NCBI GenBank assembly: GCA_002404055.1
Contig: DHIZ01000161.1
Coordinates: 1 to 47,432, forward strand
Direction of reading: 5' to 3'
DNA length: 47,432 nt
Source of the DNA: Chloroflexi bacterium UBA4733
GTDB taxonomy: Bacteria > Chloroflexota > UBA4733
The notes below the pieces were generated by a model that was not told the DNA's origin, searched no databases, and saw nothing but the letters and a program-made list of their open reading frames with translations. Made by a program: the position numbers and the translations under genes. Shown one piece after another: positions 1 through 9,390 of the stretch; the first letter of the stretch is position 1; each line of letters starts with the position of its first letter.

Positions 1-618
1 CCGCAGGGCGGGCGCAAGCACCCCCATCAGGACTTTATCCAGATCAACACCGCCAACATCCTCTTCGTCTGCGGCGGCGCCTTTGAGGGTCTGGACAAGA
101 TCGTCTCCGACCGGGTGGGCGGCAAGCGCACCATCGGCTTCAAGGCCGAAACGGACGCCGTGGCTCGCCAGCAGCAAGCCGACAAGATGCTCAGCCAGGC
201 CGGCCCCGACGACCTGCTGAAGTACGGCCTGATCCCGGAGTTCATCGGCCGCCTGCCGGTGACCGTGGGGCTGGAGGCGCTCGACCGCGAGTCGCTCATT
301 CGCATCCTGACCGAGCCAAAGAACGCCGTCATCAAGCAGTACCAGAAGATCTTCTCCATCGACAAGGTGGAGTTGATCTTCACCGTCGACGCGCTGGAAG
401 CCGTAGCCGACGAAGCGCTCAAGCACAAGACCGGCGCCCGCGGCCTGCGCACCGTCATCGAGGACGCGCTGCTGGACGTAATGTTCGACCTGCCGACGCG
501 CACCGACGTCAAGAAATGCGTCGTCAACGCCGAGGTGATCCTGCACCGCAGTAAGCCATTGTTGCTCTCCCGCACCGACCGACCGATCATCGACGAACCG
601 GAAGATGTCTCGGCGTAA
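1..618 (+). CDS. clpX: ATP-dependent Clp protease ATP-binding subunit ClpX, C-terminal part
   Basis: The reading frame is open from the first base and lacks its start, so the gene enters from the left. The visible part begins inside the AAA+ domain (PQGGRKHPHQDFIQINTANI, then FVCGGAFEGLDKIV), which is highly characteristic of ClpX. RTIGFKAE carries the IGF tripeptide loop that docks on ClpP. Further on are GLIPEFIGRLP and the sensor-2 stretch KTGARGLR in the small C-terminal domain. ClpX unfolds substrates and feeds them to ClpP in the cytoplasm. The Walker A and zinc-binding N-terminal domains would lie to the left. The extension after the small domain (DRPIIDEPEDVSA) is ordinary. Identification is firm. 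Confidence 0.95.
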   Translation, partial: PQGGRKHPHQDFIQINTANILFVCGGAFEGLDKIVSDRVGGKRTIGFKAETDAVARQQQADKMLSQAGPDDLLKYGLIPEFIGRLPVTVGLEALDRESLIRILTEPKNAVIKQYQKIFSIDKVELIFTVDALEAVADEALKHKTGARGLRTVIEDALLDVMFDLPTRTDVKKCVVNAEVILHRSKPLLLSRTDRPIIDEPEDVSA

Positions 619-631
619 CCCCTCCCCTGGC

Positions 632-765
632 CCCTCCCCCTCACGGGAGAGGGGGAACGCAACTGGAGTGACGGCAGTCGTTGGTCAAAACCGCGCCAGG
701 ACCTTGCCTCAGCGCGACCGGCTTTCCAACCGCGTTCTCTCTCTCCCGTGAGGGGGAGAGAGTCA
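632..765. repeat. Inverted pair of GC-rich palindromic repeats between clpX and aroA
   Basis: A 16-base word at 635-650 (tccccctcacgggaga) recurs as its exact reverse complement at 742-757. Similarity extends on both sides, including AACGC following each repeat unit, so these look like two copies of a roughly 45-bp element in opposite orientation. A transcript could form a long stem. Such CT/AG-rich repeats are common intergenic elements in some GC-rich phyla. A terminator role after clpX is possible but not shown. Confidence 0.6.
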
Positions 766-781
766 GAGAGAGGGGTCCCCC

Positions 782-2269
782 GTGCCCTCGACCATCGCCA
801 TCCACCCTGCCACCGGCCCCATCGTGGGCAGCGTTCGCCTCCCCGGCTCCAAGAGCTACACCAATCGCGCCTTGCCGATCGCGGCGCTGGCCCATGGGCA
901 GTCGATTATTACCAGCGCGCTGTTCAGCGATGACACGCGCTATATGGCCGGAGCCTTGCGAGCGCTTGGCATCGCCATCGAGGAGGACGTAACAGGCGAG
1001 CGCTTCGTCGTTGACGGCTGCGCGGGCCAGATTCCCGCCACACAGGCCGACCTTGACCTCGGCGCGTCCGGCACCGCCATGCGCTTCCTCTGTGCGCTGG
1101 CAGCCCTCGGCCACGGCCGCTACCGCCTGAACGGCACGCCGCGTGCACGGCAGAGGCCGATTGCCCCGCTGCTGGCGGCGCTGAACGAGCTCGGTGTTGA
1201 CGCGCGCAGCGAAGCGGACAACGGCTGCCCGCCGGTGCTAATCGTAGCCGACGGTTGCCTCGGCGGGAAGGCCAGGATGGCCGGCGGCATCAGCAGCCAG
1301 TACTTCAGCGGGCTGCTGCTGGCCTCGCCCTATATGCGCGCCGGGCTCGACCTGGAAGTTGCCGGCACGCTGGTCTCCCGCCCCTATCTTGACATCACCG
1401 CCGGCATCATGGCCGACTTCGGCGTGACGATGACCCGCGAGGGCTACGAGCGCTTCCGGGTTGCGCCTGGCCAGCACTACCAGGGGCGCGAGTACCAGGT
1501 CGAACCAGACGCCTCCAACGCCACCTACTTCCTGGCAGCAGCGGCCCTGACCGGCGGCTGCGTGCGGGTGGAAGGATTGGGCGCCGGTTCGGCCCAGGGC
1601 GATATCCACTTTCTGGACACCTTGGAAGCGCTTGGCTGCCGGGCAACTCGTGGCAACGATTACCTGGAGGTGCAAGGTCCAGAGCAGTTGCAAGGGGCCG
1701 ACCTCAACCTGGCCGACACGAACGACACCGCCCAGACCGTGGCAGCGCTGGCGCCCTTCTGCAGCAGTCCGGTGACGCTGCGCGGCTTGGAGCACACCCG
1801 TCACCAGGAGACTAACCGCGTGGCCGCCGTGACCGTTGAGTTGCGCAAGCTCGGTGCGCGGGTGGAGGAGCGTGCCGATGGCTGGACCATCTGGCCCGGC
1901 CCGCTCCACGCGGCCGACATCGCCACCTACGACGACCACCGCATGGCCATGGCCTTCAGCCTGATCGGCCTTCGTGTCCCCGGCATCCGCCTGCAAAATC
2001 CCGGCTGTGTCGCCAAGACCTTCCCCGACTTTTTTGAGCGTTTTGCAGCCTTGACCGGGGGAGGTGGTTCCTACCAGCAACAAACCGGTGGCACACCTGG
2101 CCGACCATCGCTAGAAGTGCAGCAGTTGCTGCTCGGCGAGGGTGAGGATGACGACGACGACCAGCATCACGGTAGTGCGCACGACAACACGGAGGAGCGC
2201 CGCCAGGCCTCGGCCGGCCGCCTTCCGGTAGAGGCTCTCCATGATCAGCACCCAGATCAGCCAGCCTAA
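782..2269 (+). CDS. aroA: 3-phosphoshikimate 1-carboxyvinyltransferase (EPSP synthase)
   Basis: Transfers the enolpyruvyl group of PEP to shikimate-3-phosphate, the sixth step of the shikimate pathway. LPGSKSYTNRAL (residues 20-31) is the N-terminal signature and LGASGTAMRF (93-102) the PEP-site loop. That loop keeps the glycine equivalent to E. coli Gly96 but has Phe where E. coli has Pro101. SNATYF, DTNDTAQTVAALAPF, HTRHQETNR and DDHRMAMAFS are further family motifs. Family proteins usually end shortly after a stretch like GCVAKTFPDFFERF, reached here near residue 425. The frame runs about 68 residues further, with an acidic GEDDDDDQHH stretch, antisense to the next gene. That tail is probably a lost stop or frameshift rather than a functional domain. 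Confidence 0.93.
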   Translation: MPSTIAIHPATGPIVGSVRLPGSKSYTNRALPIAALAHGQSIITSALFSDDTRYMAGALRALGIAIEEDVTGERFVVDGCAGQIPATQADLDLGASGTAMRFLCALAALGHGRYRLNGTPRARQRPIAPLLAALNELGVDARSEADNGCPPVLIVADGCLGGKARMAGGISSQYFSGLLLASPYMRAGLDLEVAGTLVSRPYLDITAGIMADFGVTMTREGYERFRVAPGQHYQGREYQVEPDASNATYFLAAAALTGGCVRVEGLGAGSAQGDIHFLDTLEALGCRATRGNDYLEVQGPEQLQGADLNLADTNDTAQTVAALAPFCSSPVTLRGLEHTRHQETNRVAAVTVELRKLGARVEERADGWTIWPGPLHAADIATYDDHRMAMAFSLIGLRVPGIRLQNPGCVAKTFPDFFERFAALTGGGGSYQQQTGGTPGRPSLEVQQLLLGEGEDDDDDQHHGSAHDNTEERRQASAGRLPVEALHDQHPDQPA

Positions 2270-2494
2270 GCCGAGCAGGATCAGTAGAACCTCGTCAACC
2301 AGCGTGAAGGTGTATGGCCCCCAGTGCAACGGCAGTCCCAGCAGCTTGACGGCGGTACGCACCTGCGCAGCGGTCACTAACGCCACCGCGCCGTTGCCCA
2401 GCCACGCCAGAAAATAGAGCAGCAGTACCCCGACGGTAGGTCGCCGCGGCGTATAGTCGCGGGTGCTGGCCGGGCGGCCGGACGTTGCCGTCAC
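2111..2494 (-). CDS. Small membrane protein with three predicted helices
   Basis: A 127-residue protein with three hydrophobic segments: VGVLLLYFLAWLGNGAVALV, EVLLILLGLGWLIWVLI and VVVRTTVMLVVVVILTLA. I do not recognise the family. The start is GTG, overlapping the stop of the upstream ABC-ATPase remnant, which suggests the gene once followed an oligopeptide transporter ATPase in an operon. Its 3' end runs about 160 bases into the antisense of the aroA reading frame. The membrane-like composition makes it the more credible of the two reading frames in the overlap. Confidence 0.6.
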   Translation of the reverse strand: MTATSGRPASTRDYTPRRPTVGVLLLYFLAWLGNGAVALVTAAQVRTAVKLLGLPLHWGPYTFTLVDEVLLILLGLGWLIWVLIMESLYRKAAGRGLAALLRVVVRTTVMLVVVVILTLAEQQLLHF

Positions 2495-2709
2495 TGTCCT
2501 TCCGGCATTGCCGGAGACGCCCCGACGATCGCGCCGTTGGCCCGCGTCGGCGTGGCGACGACACCCTGCAACTGCAATTGCTCGGCAAAGTGACAGGCCG
2601 CCATGTGTCCCGGAGCCACGCGGCGTAACGCCGGCGTCTGCTCCTTCGCTGCACCGCGGGGACTGATGGTCTTTTTTGACGATAGCACCGAATCATATAG
2701 CAACCGCAC
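2491..2709 (-). pseudogene. Remnant of an oligopeptide ABC transporter ATPase (C-terminal tail)
   Basis: The frame contains TPALRRVAPGHMAACHFAEQ. This matches the C-terminal tail of DppD/OppD/OppF-type ATPases, where a phrase like REVAPGHWVACH is typical. No Walker A, signature or Walker B motif is present upstream, and the region beyond 2700 holds nothing like the rest of the protein, so only the last piece of the gene survives. It ends in an overlap with the GTG of the small membrane protein. Seen: the tail motif. Inferred: that it is a decayed gene end. Nothing else convincing lies between 2710 and 2884. Confidence 0.5.
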
Positions 2710-2884
2710 CAGTTGTCAAGTCTATTGGGAGCTTTGGCACTTGAGGCCTTCCAGCCATTGACACCCGGCGCCGCCTTGCTATGATTAGGGTCCGATCGAC
2801 TTGCACCTCAACAGGCCCGGGGGCGGTCGGGCGCCCAGCGCTGAAACGGCAGCGTTGTGGCTCATTGTATTGATAGGAGCAGAT

Positions 2885-4348
2885 GTGTCTCTACTACCTG
2901 ATTCTGAAGTCGGGCTGTCGCGGCGTTCGGTCCTGCGCTCAATTATGGGAGCGACCGCCCTGGGAGCCGGCGCGGCGTTGCTGGCGGCCTGCGGTGGCAG
3001 CGCCGCGCTAACCGCCACGAGCAGTAGTGTCGCGGCGGCCGCCAGCGTGGCGACCGTCGCCGGCCAGGCTGCCAGTAGCGCCGCGCCGGCTGCATCCAGC
3101 AGCGCCGTGCAAGCCACCGGCACCCCGATTGAATTCTGGCTGGTCGACCAGGATACCAACACCCAGAAGCTCTATAACGACAAGGTGCTACCGGCCCTGA
3201 AAACCGCCCTCCCCAACGTCAGCGTCACCATGGGCTGGAAGTCCTGGAGCACCGCCGGTGGTGGCATTGATCAGGATCTCGCAGCCTCCTTCGCCGGCGG
3301 TGTGGCGCCGGATATCTTCCAGTGGGGGGCAGAGTACGCCTTCAAGGTCGCCCACCTGCAGATGGGCCTGGTGCTGGACCAGATGATCGACCAGTGGGGA
3401 CAGCGCAGCGATTTCTTTCCGAGCGCGCTGCAAGCCTGCCAGTGGCAGGGCAAAACCTACGGCCTACCCTATCTTTCCTCCCCACGCACCTACTTCTCGC
3501 GCGGTGACCTGTTGAAAACGAACGGCATCAATGACGCTCCTGTCACCTGGGAAGACGCCCTCGACGATGGCAAGAAGCTCACCAAGCTCACCGACGGCAC
3601 GCTCACGCAGCTCGGCGTCAATACCGGGCCGGACTGGCAGGAGTTCACCGAGTTGCTGATCTCGGTCGGCGGCGCCCTGATTGCCAACGGCAAGACCGCC
3701 GTCAACAGCCCCGAGGGGCAGGTCGCCGCCCAGTTTATGCAGGATCGGTTCACTCAGCTCACGCCCAACGGCACCAAGCCTTTGCCGGCGCCTCCCACCG
3801 GCGTAACCAACTTTTCACTTGGCCGCCAGGTCATCTCCTGGGGCGGGCCGAGTGTTCTGTCCAACGTCGCCCGCAAGGCCCCGGACTCGCTGGCGAGCGT
3901 CATCGTGGGCCAGCCGATTACGGCCGGCGGCGTCACCTACAAAGCGCCGGACCCCAGCAAGGTGAAGCCGGTGGCCCTCACCTTCACCGACTGGCTGATT
4001 ATCGCCAGTCAGAGCAAACACGCGACCGATGCCTTCAATGTCCTCAAGGTGGTACTGGAAGGGCAGAGCCTGCTGGACTACAACCAGGAATTCTTCTTCA
4101 TCCCACCGCGCAAGTCGGTCGCCAACCAGGGCTACATGGCGACGACGGGCCTGCAAGAGGTGGTCAAGGTTTTCAACAGCACCGGCGTCGCCTTCCCGTC
4201 GCTGCCCGACAGCGTGCAACTACGCGTGCCCTTGACCAAGGCGCTGACAGACATCCTCAACAAGACGACAAGTATTCAGGATGGCCTGAATAGCGTGGCC
4301 CAGGTCTACGATCCGGTGATCCAATCGTCGGGTTGGAGCCAGAGCTAG
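2885..4348 (+). CDS. Extracellular solute-binding lipoprotein (family 1, sugar-type)
   Basis: I place the start at GTG 2885 because AGGAG sits five bases upstream; longer in-frame extensions lack this. The N-terminus LSRRSVLRSIMGATALGAGA followed by LLAAC is a twin-arginine-like signal with a lipobox, so the protein should be lipid-anchored outside the membrane. A Ser/Ala-rich linker follows, then a periplasmic-binding fold: GTPIEFWLVDQ, GGVAPDIFQWGAEYAF, GKTYGLPYLSSPRTYFSRGDLLK and SLGRQVISWGGPSVL. The domain pattern is that of bacterial extracellular solute-binding protein family 1 of carbohydrate ABC importers. No permease or ATPase gene is adjacent, so it is an orphan here and the ligand is unknown. 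Confidence 0.85.
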   Translation: MSLLPDSEVGLSRRSVLRSIMGATALGAGAALLAACGGSAALTATSSSVAAAASVATVAGQAASSAAPAASSSAVQATGTPIEFWLVDQDTNTQKLYNDKVLPALKTALPNVSVTMGWKSWSTAGGGIDQDLAASFAGGVAPDIFQWGAEYAFKVAHLQMGLVLDQMIDQWGQRSDFFPSALQACQWQGKTYGLPYLSSPRTYFSRGDLLKTNGINDAPVTWEDALDDGKKLTKLTDGTLTQLGVNTGPDWQEFTELLISVGGALIANGKTAVNSPEGQVAAQFMQDRFTQLTPNGTKPLPAPPTGVTNFSLGRQVISWGGPSVLSNVARKAPDSLASVIVGQPITAGGVTYKAPDPSKVKPVALTFTDWLIIASQSKHATDAFNVLKVVLEGQSLLDYNQEFFFIPPRKSVANQGYMATTGLQEVVKVFNSTGVAFPSLPDSVQLRVPLTKALTDILNKTTSIQDGLNSVAQVYDPVIQSSGWSQS

Positions 4349-4400
4349 CCGGCTCAGGCACCCGCCGCCTTCCGGGCCAGTTACGAAACGAGCAGCGCCA

Positions 4401-5990
4401 ATGCACAACGACGCCGACCTGTTGCTCACTGGCGGGCGCATTGCCACGCTGCATCCGGCCTTTCCCGAAACGGACGCCCTGGCAGTCAAGGACGGCCGTA
4501 TCGCCGCCCTGGGTGCGGCGGCTCAGGCCATGCGCAGCTCGCACACGACGGTGCTGGACCTGCACGGCGGCCTGGCGCTGCCCGGCTTCGTCGACGCCCA
4601 TATCCACCTCCTCTGGTATGGCCTGGGCCTGGAACAGGTCACGCTGACCGAGGTGGCGGACTACGCCGAGGTGGAAGGACGCATCAGCGAGCGTGTGGAC
4701 CACACACCGCCCGGAAGCTGGATGACCGGGAGCGGCTGGAACCAGGACCTCTGGGACCGCGTGCAACCGGATCGCCGGTTGCTCGACCGCCTCTCCACGG
4801 CCCACCCGATGCTCTTCACCCGCAAAGACGGGCATTCCATCTGGGTCAACAGCGCCGCCTTAGCAGCCGCCGGCATCACCGCCGCCACCGCCGATCCGCC
4901 CGGCGGGCGGATCGAGCACGACGCGGCCGGCGAGCCAACCGGCATCCTGGCCGAGGAGGCCATGGCGCTGGTGCGGCGCCTCGTACCGCTGCCGGACGAC
5001 AGCGCACGCGACCGCGCACTGACCAACGCCATGCGTCTCGCCAACCGCGCCGGCATCACCGCCATCCACGACATGGAAGCCGCCGACGCGCGCGCTGCCT
5101 TCCAGCGCGCACTGGCGAGCGACCAACTCACGTTGCGTGTGCAGATGATGGTGGATCTGGTCTCCTGGCGCGCCGGTTGGCCCAGAGAGCAAGGCAGCAA
5201 TAGCGGGCCATCGCTGCTGCAAACCGCCTCGCTCAAGATATTCTCCGATGGCGCACTTGGTTCTCGGACGGCGGCGATGTTGGAGCCGTTCACCGACACC
5301 AACAACTACGGCGTGGCCATCACGTCCCTGGCGGAGCTTACCAACCTGATTGCCGGCGCAGTCCGCCAGAACCTGGCATGTGCGATTCATGCCATCGGTG
5401 ACGCCGCTAACCGCACGGTGCTGGACGCCTTCGCCGCCACGCGCGAGCAGTGGGCGCCGCGCGGTCTCCGCCAGCGCATTGAGCACGTCCAACTGCTCCA
5501 CCCCGACGACCTGCCGCGGCTGGCGCAGCTCGGCATCATCGCCTCAATGCAGCCCGTCCATGCAACCGCCGACATGGCAATAGCAGACTGCTATTGGGGC
5601 GATCGCTCGCGTCTCGGCTACGCCTGGCGCAGCGTCATCGACAGCGGCGCCGCCCTCGCCTTTGGCTCCGATTGTCCCGTAGAGACGCTGGACGTACTCC
5701 AGGGCCTCTACGCCGCCGTCACACGCCGGCGAGCCGATGGCGACCCAGCCGGCGGCTGGTATCCCGAGCAGCGCATCACCCTGCCGGAAGCCCTGCGCGC
5801 CTACACCTTTGGCGCCGCCTACGCCGCCGGCCGCGAGGTCGAACTCGGCAGCCTGGCCCCCGGCAAGCTGGCAGACATCACGGTGCTGGATCGCGACATT
5901 CTTTCCCTGCCACCGGAAGCTCTGCTGGAGGCGGCAGTGCGAGCAACGATTGTGGGTGGACGGGTCGTGTACGACGCTGCCCGGGGGTGA
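4401..5990 (+). CDS. YtcJ-type amidohydrolase
   Basis: A 529-residue metal-dependent hydrolase. The metal-binding HxH motif is in LPGFVDAHIHLLWYGLG (DAHIH at 65-69). Other family hallmarks are GSGWNQDLW, LFTRKDGHSIWVNS, KIFSDGALGSRTAAML, HAIGDAANRTVLDA, RIEHVQLLHPDDL, MQPVHAT and FGSDCPVETLD. GSLAPGKLADITVLDRD is the classical C-terminal strand of the superfamily. The length fits YtcJ/exoenzyme-regulatory-type amidohydrolases (about 530). No signal peptide is seen, so it should be cytoplasmic. The substrate cannot be told from sequence. It starts 52 bases after the solute-binding gene in the same direction, so the two may be co-transcribed and the binding protein could supply its substrate. 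Confidence 0.88.
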   Translation: MHNDADLLLTGGRIATLHPAFPETDALAVKDGRIAALGAAAQAMRSSHTTVLDLHGGLALPGFVDAHIHLLWYGLGLEQVTLTEVADYAEVEGRISERVDHTPPGSWMTGSGWNQDLWDRVQPDRRLLDRLSTAHPMLFTRKDGHSIWVNSAALAAAGITAATADPPGGRIEHDAAGEPTGILAEEAMALVRRLVPLPDDSARDRALTNAMRLANRAGITAIHDMEAADARAAFQRALASDQLTLRVQMMVDLVSWRAGWPREQGSNSGPSLLQTASLKIFSDGALGSRTAAMLEPFTDTNNYGVAITSLAELTNLIAGAVRQNLACAIHAIGDAANRTVLDAFAATREQWAPRGLRQRIEHVQLLHPDDLPRLAQLGIIASMQPVHATADMAIADCYWGDRSRLGYAWRSVIDSGAALAFGSDCPVETLDVLQGLYAAVTRRRADGDPAGGWYPEQRITLPEALRAYTFGAAYAAGREVELGSLAPGKLADITVLDRDILSLPPEALLEAAVRATIVGGRVVYDAARG

Positions 5991-6026
5991 CCGGGCGGTA
6001 GACTGCTGCCACCCGGCTGGCCGCGC

Positions 6027-6722
6027 CTACCCCTGCACCCCCATCTTAATCTGGCCGTCAACCACGGCGCCCTCCTGGATCACCAGGCGCGGCGTGCTGA
6101 TCTCGCTGGTGATACGCGCGGTTGGCTGTGCCTCGAAGCGTTCGCTGCACGTTACTTCGCCGCTTAGTCGGCCGGCGACCGAGACCGAGGTGGCAATGAT
6201 CTTGGCATTCACCGACGCGCCATCGCAAATCAGGACATGCCCCTTACAGGTGATATCACCTTTGACCTCGCCTTCCACGCGCACATCACCGTCGGTCACA
6301 TAGTTACCGTCGAAGACGGAGTTCTTGCTGATGATGCTGACTAACCGTTCAGCCGGAACGTTCGGCGCTGCCACCGGGGCACTCGATTCTGTCTCCGCCT
6401 GCATGCTCGGCGACACAGTCGAGAGCGGTGCAGGATCAGCAACGGGAGACCCCTGACCGGCGCCTACCGCGGCAACCGCTGCCAGGGGGCTGCTCCTTTC
6501 TTGGTCCGCCTCGACAACGGTCACGCTTTCTGCCGGCATTGCTTCCACAGCGGGTTGCGCTTTCGCCGCAACGGTACTGGGCTCGTCGCGCCGCCAGATA
6601 TCGGCCGGCTTTGGGTACAGCCGGCTGCTGATCTCGTCAGAACTCAGACCGCCACGACGTTCACTGCTATCGCTGCCTGTGCCCTTACCCTCGTTCGCGA
6701 ATGGGCTGCCAAACTTCGGCAC
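6027..6722 (-). CDS. Bactofilin-family polymer-forming cytoskeletal protein
   Basis: The C-terminal half (from about residue 124) is a right-handed beta-helix of the bactofilin type: SIISKNSVFDGNYVTDGDVRVEGEVKGDI, ICDGASVNAKIIATSVSVAGRLSGEV and STPRLVIQEGAVVDGQIKMG. The first 120 residues are low-complexity, Ala/Pro/Ser/Glu-rich and probably disordered, which is common at bactofilin termini. Bactofilins polymerise without nucleotide and scaffold cell-wall or polarity proteins. The start is GTG 6722, with AAGGGAG seven bases upstream. The gene converges with the amidohydrolase, 36 bases apart. Confidence 0.88.
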   Translation of the reverse strand: MPKFGSPFANEGKGTGSDSSERRGGLSSDEISSRLYPKPADIWRRDEPSTVAAKAQPAVEAMPAESVTVVEADQERSSPLAAVAAVGAGQGSPVADPAPLSTVSPSMQAETESSAPVAAPNVPAERLVSIISKNSVFDGNYVTDGDVRVEGEVKGDITCKGHVLICDGASVNAKIIATSVSVAGRLSGEVTCSERFEAQPTARITSEISTPRLVIQEGAVVDGQIKMGVQG

Positions 6723-7246
6723 GCAAATACTCCCTTCTCATCTACGTCGGCGCCACGGAGGATCTAGACACGGCGCGGTCCGCCGGCCCCAGGCCGATCA
6801 ACCGCTCCCCGTCCGGCTCTCCCTCCCTGGCTACCACGTACTGAAGGTAGACGATGAAGCGCGCTGTGTCAACCGTTGTAGGAGGGTGGTGATCGCCACA
6901 CCGTCAGCACGTCGCCAGGAAGGCAACGATCGCCGCCTTTTATTGCTGCGGCCGGCAATAATTCATCGCGTGGAGAGCGCCCGGTAGAACGACCAGCCAG
7001 CCGTATGGCGAGTGAAATGTGAGATTACGGTAAAGCTTACACACAATAGGACAAATATCCTAACCGGGAGGCACGATATCATTAACTCAACTATCCTACA
7101 TTTCAAGAGTCTGCCGTTTGGTATTTCCGCAAGCAGCCTGTCGCTGTTGCCACCTGTGGGTCCGCCGCGCAGCAACGCCATGGGCATGGGAGCGGCGCTG
7201 TCACCCGTAGTCAATGTCGACGTAGATGGTCCAGAAGGGCAAAGCA
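6723..7246. other. Divergent intergenic region, no gene seen
   Basis: About 520 bases separate the bactofilin and phosphoesterase starts, which point away from each other. Open frames here are composition shadows. The part around 7010-7110 is clearly AT-richer than its surroundings, which fits promoter DNA, but I could not assign a -35/-10 pair with confidence. Confidence 0.4.
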
Positions 7247-8779
7247 ATGACCATGGGGGGCGTCCGGCTATCGTTGCCGGTGAGCAAGGGGAGCCGTTAT
7301 GGCCTCGTCGTAACACTTTTGTCGCTCGTAGCGTTAACAAGTCTGATCCTCGGCCAACTTTCGCGTCCTGGGAGGATAGCCAGTGCCTCGGCGTTACCAT
7401 ATGATGGAAACGCGCAGCCGCGGCTGGTGCAGAGCGCACCAGCAGACCTCCACCGCATCAAGCACGTGGTGGTCATCATGCAAGAGAACCGCTCCTTCGA
7501 TAGCTACTTCGGCGCCTACCCCGGCGCCGACGGCCTACCAATGGTCAATGGCCAGTTCAACACATGCTTGGCAAACCCGCAAGGGGGCCCCTGCCTCACA
7601 CCGTTCCACGACACCAGTGATGTCAATGCCGGGGGACCACACGGCGCGGCGAACGCGACCGCTGATATCAACGGCGGCGCCATGAACGGCTTTGTCCGAC
7701 AGGCGGCCGCCGGGCAGCACCACTGCGCGAACCTCACGAGCCCTGTCTGTGACATCGCCACGCAAGTCGACGCCCTGGGCTACCACAACGGCAGTGACAT
7801 CCCGAACTACTGGTCCTACGCCCAGAACTTCGTGCTGCAAGATCACATGTTTGCTCCAGCCGCATCGTGGACCCTACCCTCGCATCTCTATCTGGTGTCC
7901 GAATGGTCGGCCAAGTGCAGCAAGGTCAACGACCCGGTGAGTTGCATCAACGATATCAGCAACCCGGACCTGCCGCCGAACTACGCCAGCCACAAGGGCA
8001 CGCAGCCGCCGCCGGCGCCGAACTACGCCTGGACCGACCTGACGTACATGCTGTACCAGGCCCACGTGAGCTGGAAATACTACGTCGCCAACGGCACGCA
8101 ACCGGATTGCAGCGACGACGCGATGACCTGTAAGCCGATATCGCAACATCCTGGCATGGCCAGCCTATGGAACCCGCTGCCCTGGTTTACGACCGTCCAG
8201 CAGGACCACCAGGTTGGCAATGTGCAGTCGCTCGCCAACTTCTACGCTGATGCCCGCAGTGGCAACCTACCGGCGGTGTCCTGGATCACCCCCACCGATG
8301 CCAACAGCGAACACGCCCCAGCTCTCGTCAGCGCCGGTCAATCCTATGTGACGGGTCTGATCAACACGATCATGCAGAGTCCGAACTGGGACTCCACCGC
8401 CATCTTCCTGGCCTGGGACGACTGGGGCGGCTTCTACGACCACGTAGCGCCCCCAAAGGTCGATACTAACGGCTACGGCCTGCGCGTACCCGGCCTGGTC
8501 ATCAGCCCGTATGCCCGACGCGGCTACGTCGATCATCAAACGCTCAGTTTCGATGCCTACGTCAAGTTCATTGAGGACGACTTTCTGGGCGGCCAGCGCC
8601 TCAACCCCGCGACGGATGGGCGCCCCGATCCGCGACCGGACGTGCGTGAAAACGCGCCCCAACTGGGCGACCTGGCGAGTGACTTCGATTTCAATCAGAC
8701 GCCGCGCCCGCCGATGCTGTTACCGGAGCAGCCACAGACGGACTTGGTCGAACCGGCCATACCGAAGCAAGCCAAATAG
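7247..8779 (+). CDS. Secreted phosphoesterase (phospholipase C / acid phosphatase-like family)
   Basis: After an N-terminal hydrophobic segment ([19 protein letters not shown]) the protein reads [19 protein letters not shown], the hallmark of the phosphoesterase family that includes phospholipase C and AcpA-type acid phosphatases. [45 protein letters not shown] and the metal-site motif [14 protein letters not shown] followed by [17 protein letters not shown] complete the pattern. It should act outside the membrane on phosphoester substrates, possibly for phosphate scavenging. ATG 7247 has AAGGG upstream at good spacing; an in-frame ATG at 7226 is an alternative. It converges with the first Uma2 gene. 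Confidence 0.87.
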   Translation: MTMGGVRLSLPVSKGSRYGLVVTLLSLVALTSLILGQLSRPGRIASASALPYDGNAQPRLVQSAPADLHRIKHVVVIMQENRSFDSYFGAYPGADGLPMVNGQFNTCLANPQGGPCLTPFHDTSDVNAGGPHGAANATADINGGAMNGFVRQAAAGQHHCANLTSPVCDIATQVDALGYHNGSDIPNYWSYAQNFVLQDHMFAPAASWTLPSHLYLVSEWSAKCSKVNDPVSCINDISNPDLPPNYASHKGTQPPPAPNYAWTDLTYMLYQAHVSWKYYVANGTQPDCSDDAMTCKPISQHPGMASLWNPLPWFTTVQQDHQVGNVQSLANFYADARSGNLPAVSWITPTDANSEHAPALVSAGQSYVTGLINTIMQSPNWDSTAIFLAWDDWGGFYDHVAPPKVDTNGYGLRVPGLVISPYARRGYVDHQTLSFDAYVKFIEDDFLGGQRLNPATDGRPDPRPDVRENAPQLGDLASDFDFNQTPRPPMLLPEQPQTDLVEPAIPKQAK

Positions 8780-8814
8780 CGTCCGCGGCCACGAGCAGCC
8801 GGACTCAAACAGAG

Positions 8815-9390
8815 CTACGCCGAATCCGCGGCGATGTCATCTAAGATAGTTTGCAGGCAAATCTCAAATCCGGGCAGCACGTCGCCGCCATTGAGCACTT
8901 CGCTGGCGGCGACGTGGCTCACACGGTCTCCCTGGTATACCGTGGTGTCGCCTGTCACCGGATTAACGTACCAAAGGAGACGTACACCGGCACGGATCCA
9001 ATCATGTACTTTGTCTAGGACCTTATCGGCGCGATCGGTTGGTGAGATGATCTCAACCACGAATTCCGGCACCGTGACGGTCGCAGCAGCTCGCCTATCC
9101 TTTGGAAAGTTGCCACGTTGGAAGAATTCGATGTCGCCCCCGCGAGCGTGATGCATGCTGCCGAGAATACGCACCATACCGTCGCCGGATGTGATTCGAC
9201 CGAGCCGATGTTGACGCACGAATATCATCAGTTCCGTTGTCAGTTCGGCTTCCAGCGCGCCGTGTTCCTGTGAAGGCAAGTCCCACTCCACAATCTGACC
9301 ATCAACAAGTTCCCGGAACTTCCCATCGTCGGGAAATTGGTCAAGATCGTTGATAGTATAGCGTCTGGTTGGCGCCAGAGCAGTGACCAT
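8815..9390 (-). CDS. Uma2-family protein, copy 1 (DUF820, restriction-endonuclease-like fold)
   Basis: 191 residues. RRYTINDLDQFPDDGKFRELVDGQIVEWDLPS, GGDIEFFQRGNFPKDR, VPEFVVEIISPTD, KVHDWIRAGVRLLWYVNP and GGDVLPGFEI are the standard Uma2 blocks. The core D..E-x-S region resembles the PD-(D/E)xK nuclease active site. Uma2 proteins are abundant in Cyanobacteria and Chloroflexota, and their biological role is not established. It is a close paralogue of the gene at 9921-10511, and even the leader DNA upstream of both ATGs is similar, so the pair arose by local duplication. Confidence 0.88.
   Translation of the reverse strand: MVTALAPTRRYTINDLDQFPDDGKFRELVDGQIVEWDLPSQEHGALEAELTTELMIFVRQHRLGRITSGDGMVRILGSMHHARGGDIEFFQRGNFPKDRRAAATVTVPEFVVEIISPTDRADKVLDKVHDWIRAGVRLLWYVNPVTGDTTVYQGDRVSHVAASEVLNGGDVLPGFEICLQTILDDIAADSA

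Noticed and set aside
6963..7439. Minus-strand frame upstream of the phosphoesterase
   Set aside because: Low-quality composition and overlap with the phosphoesterase signal-peptide region in antisense.
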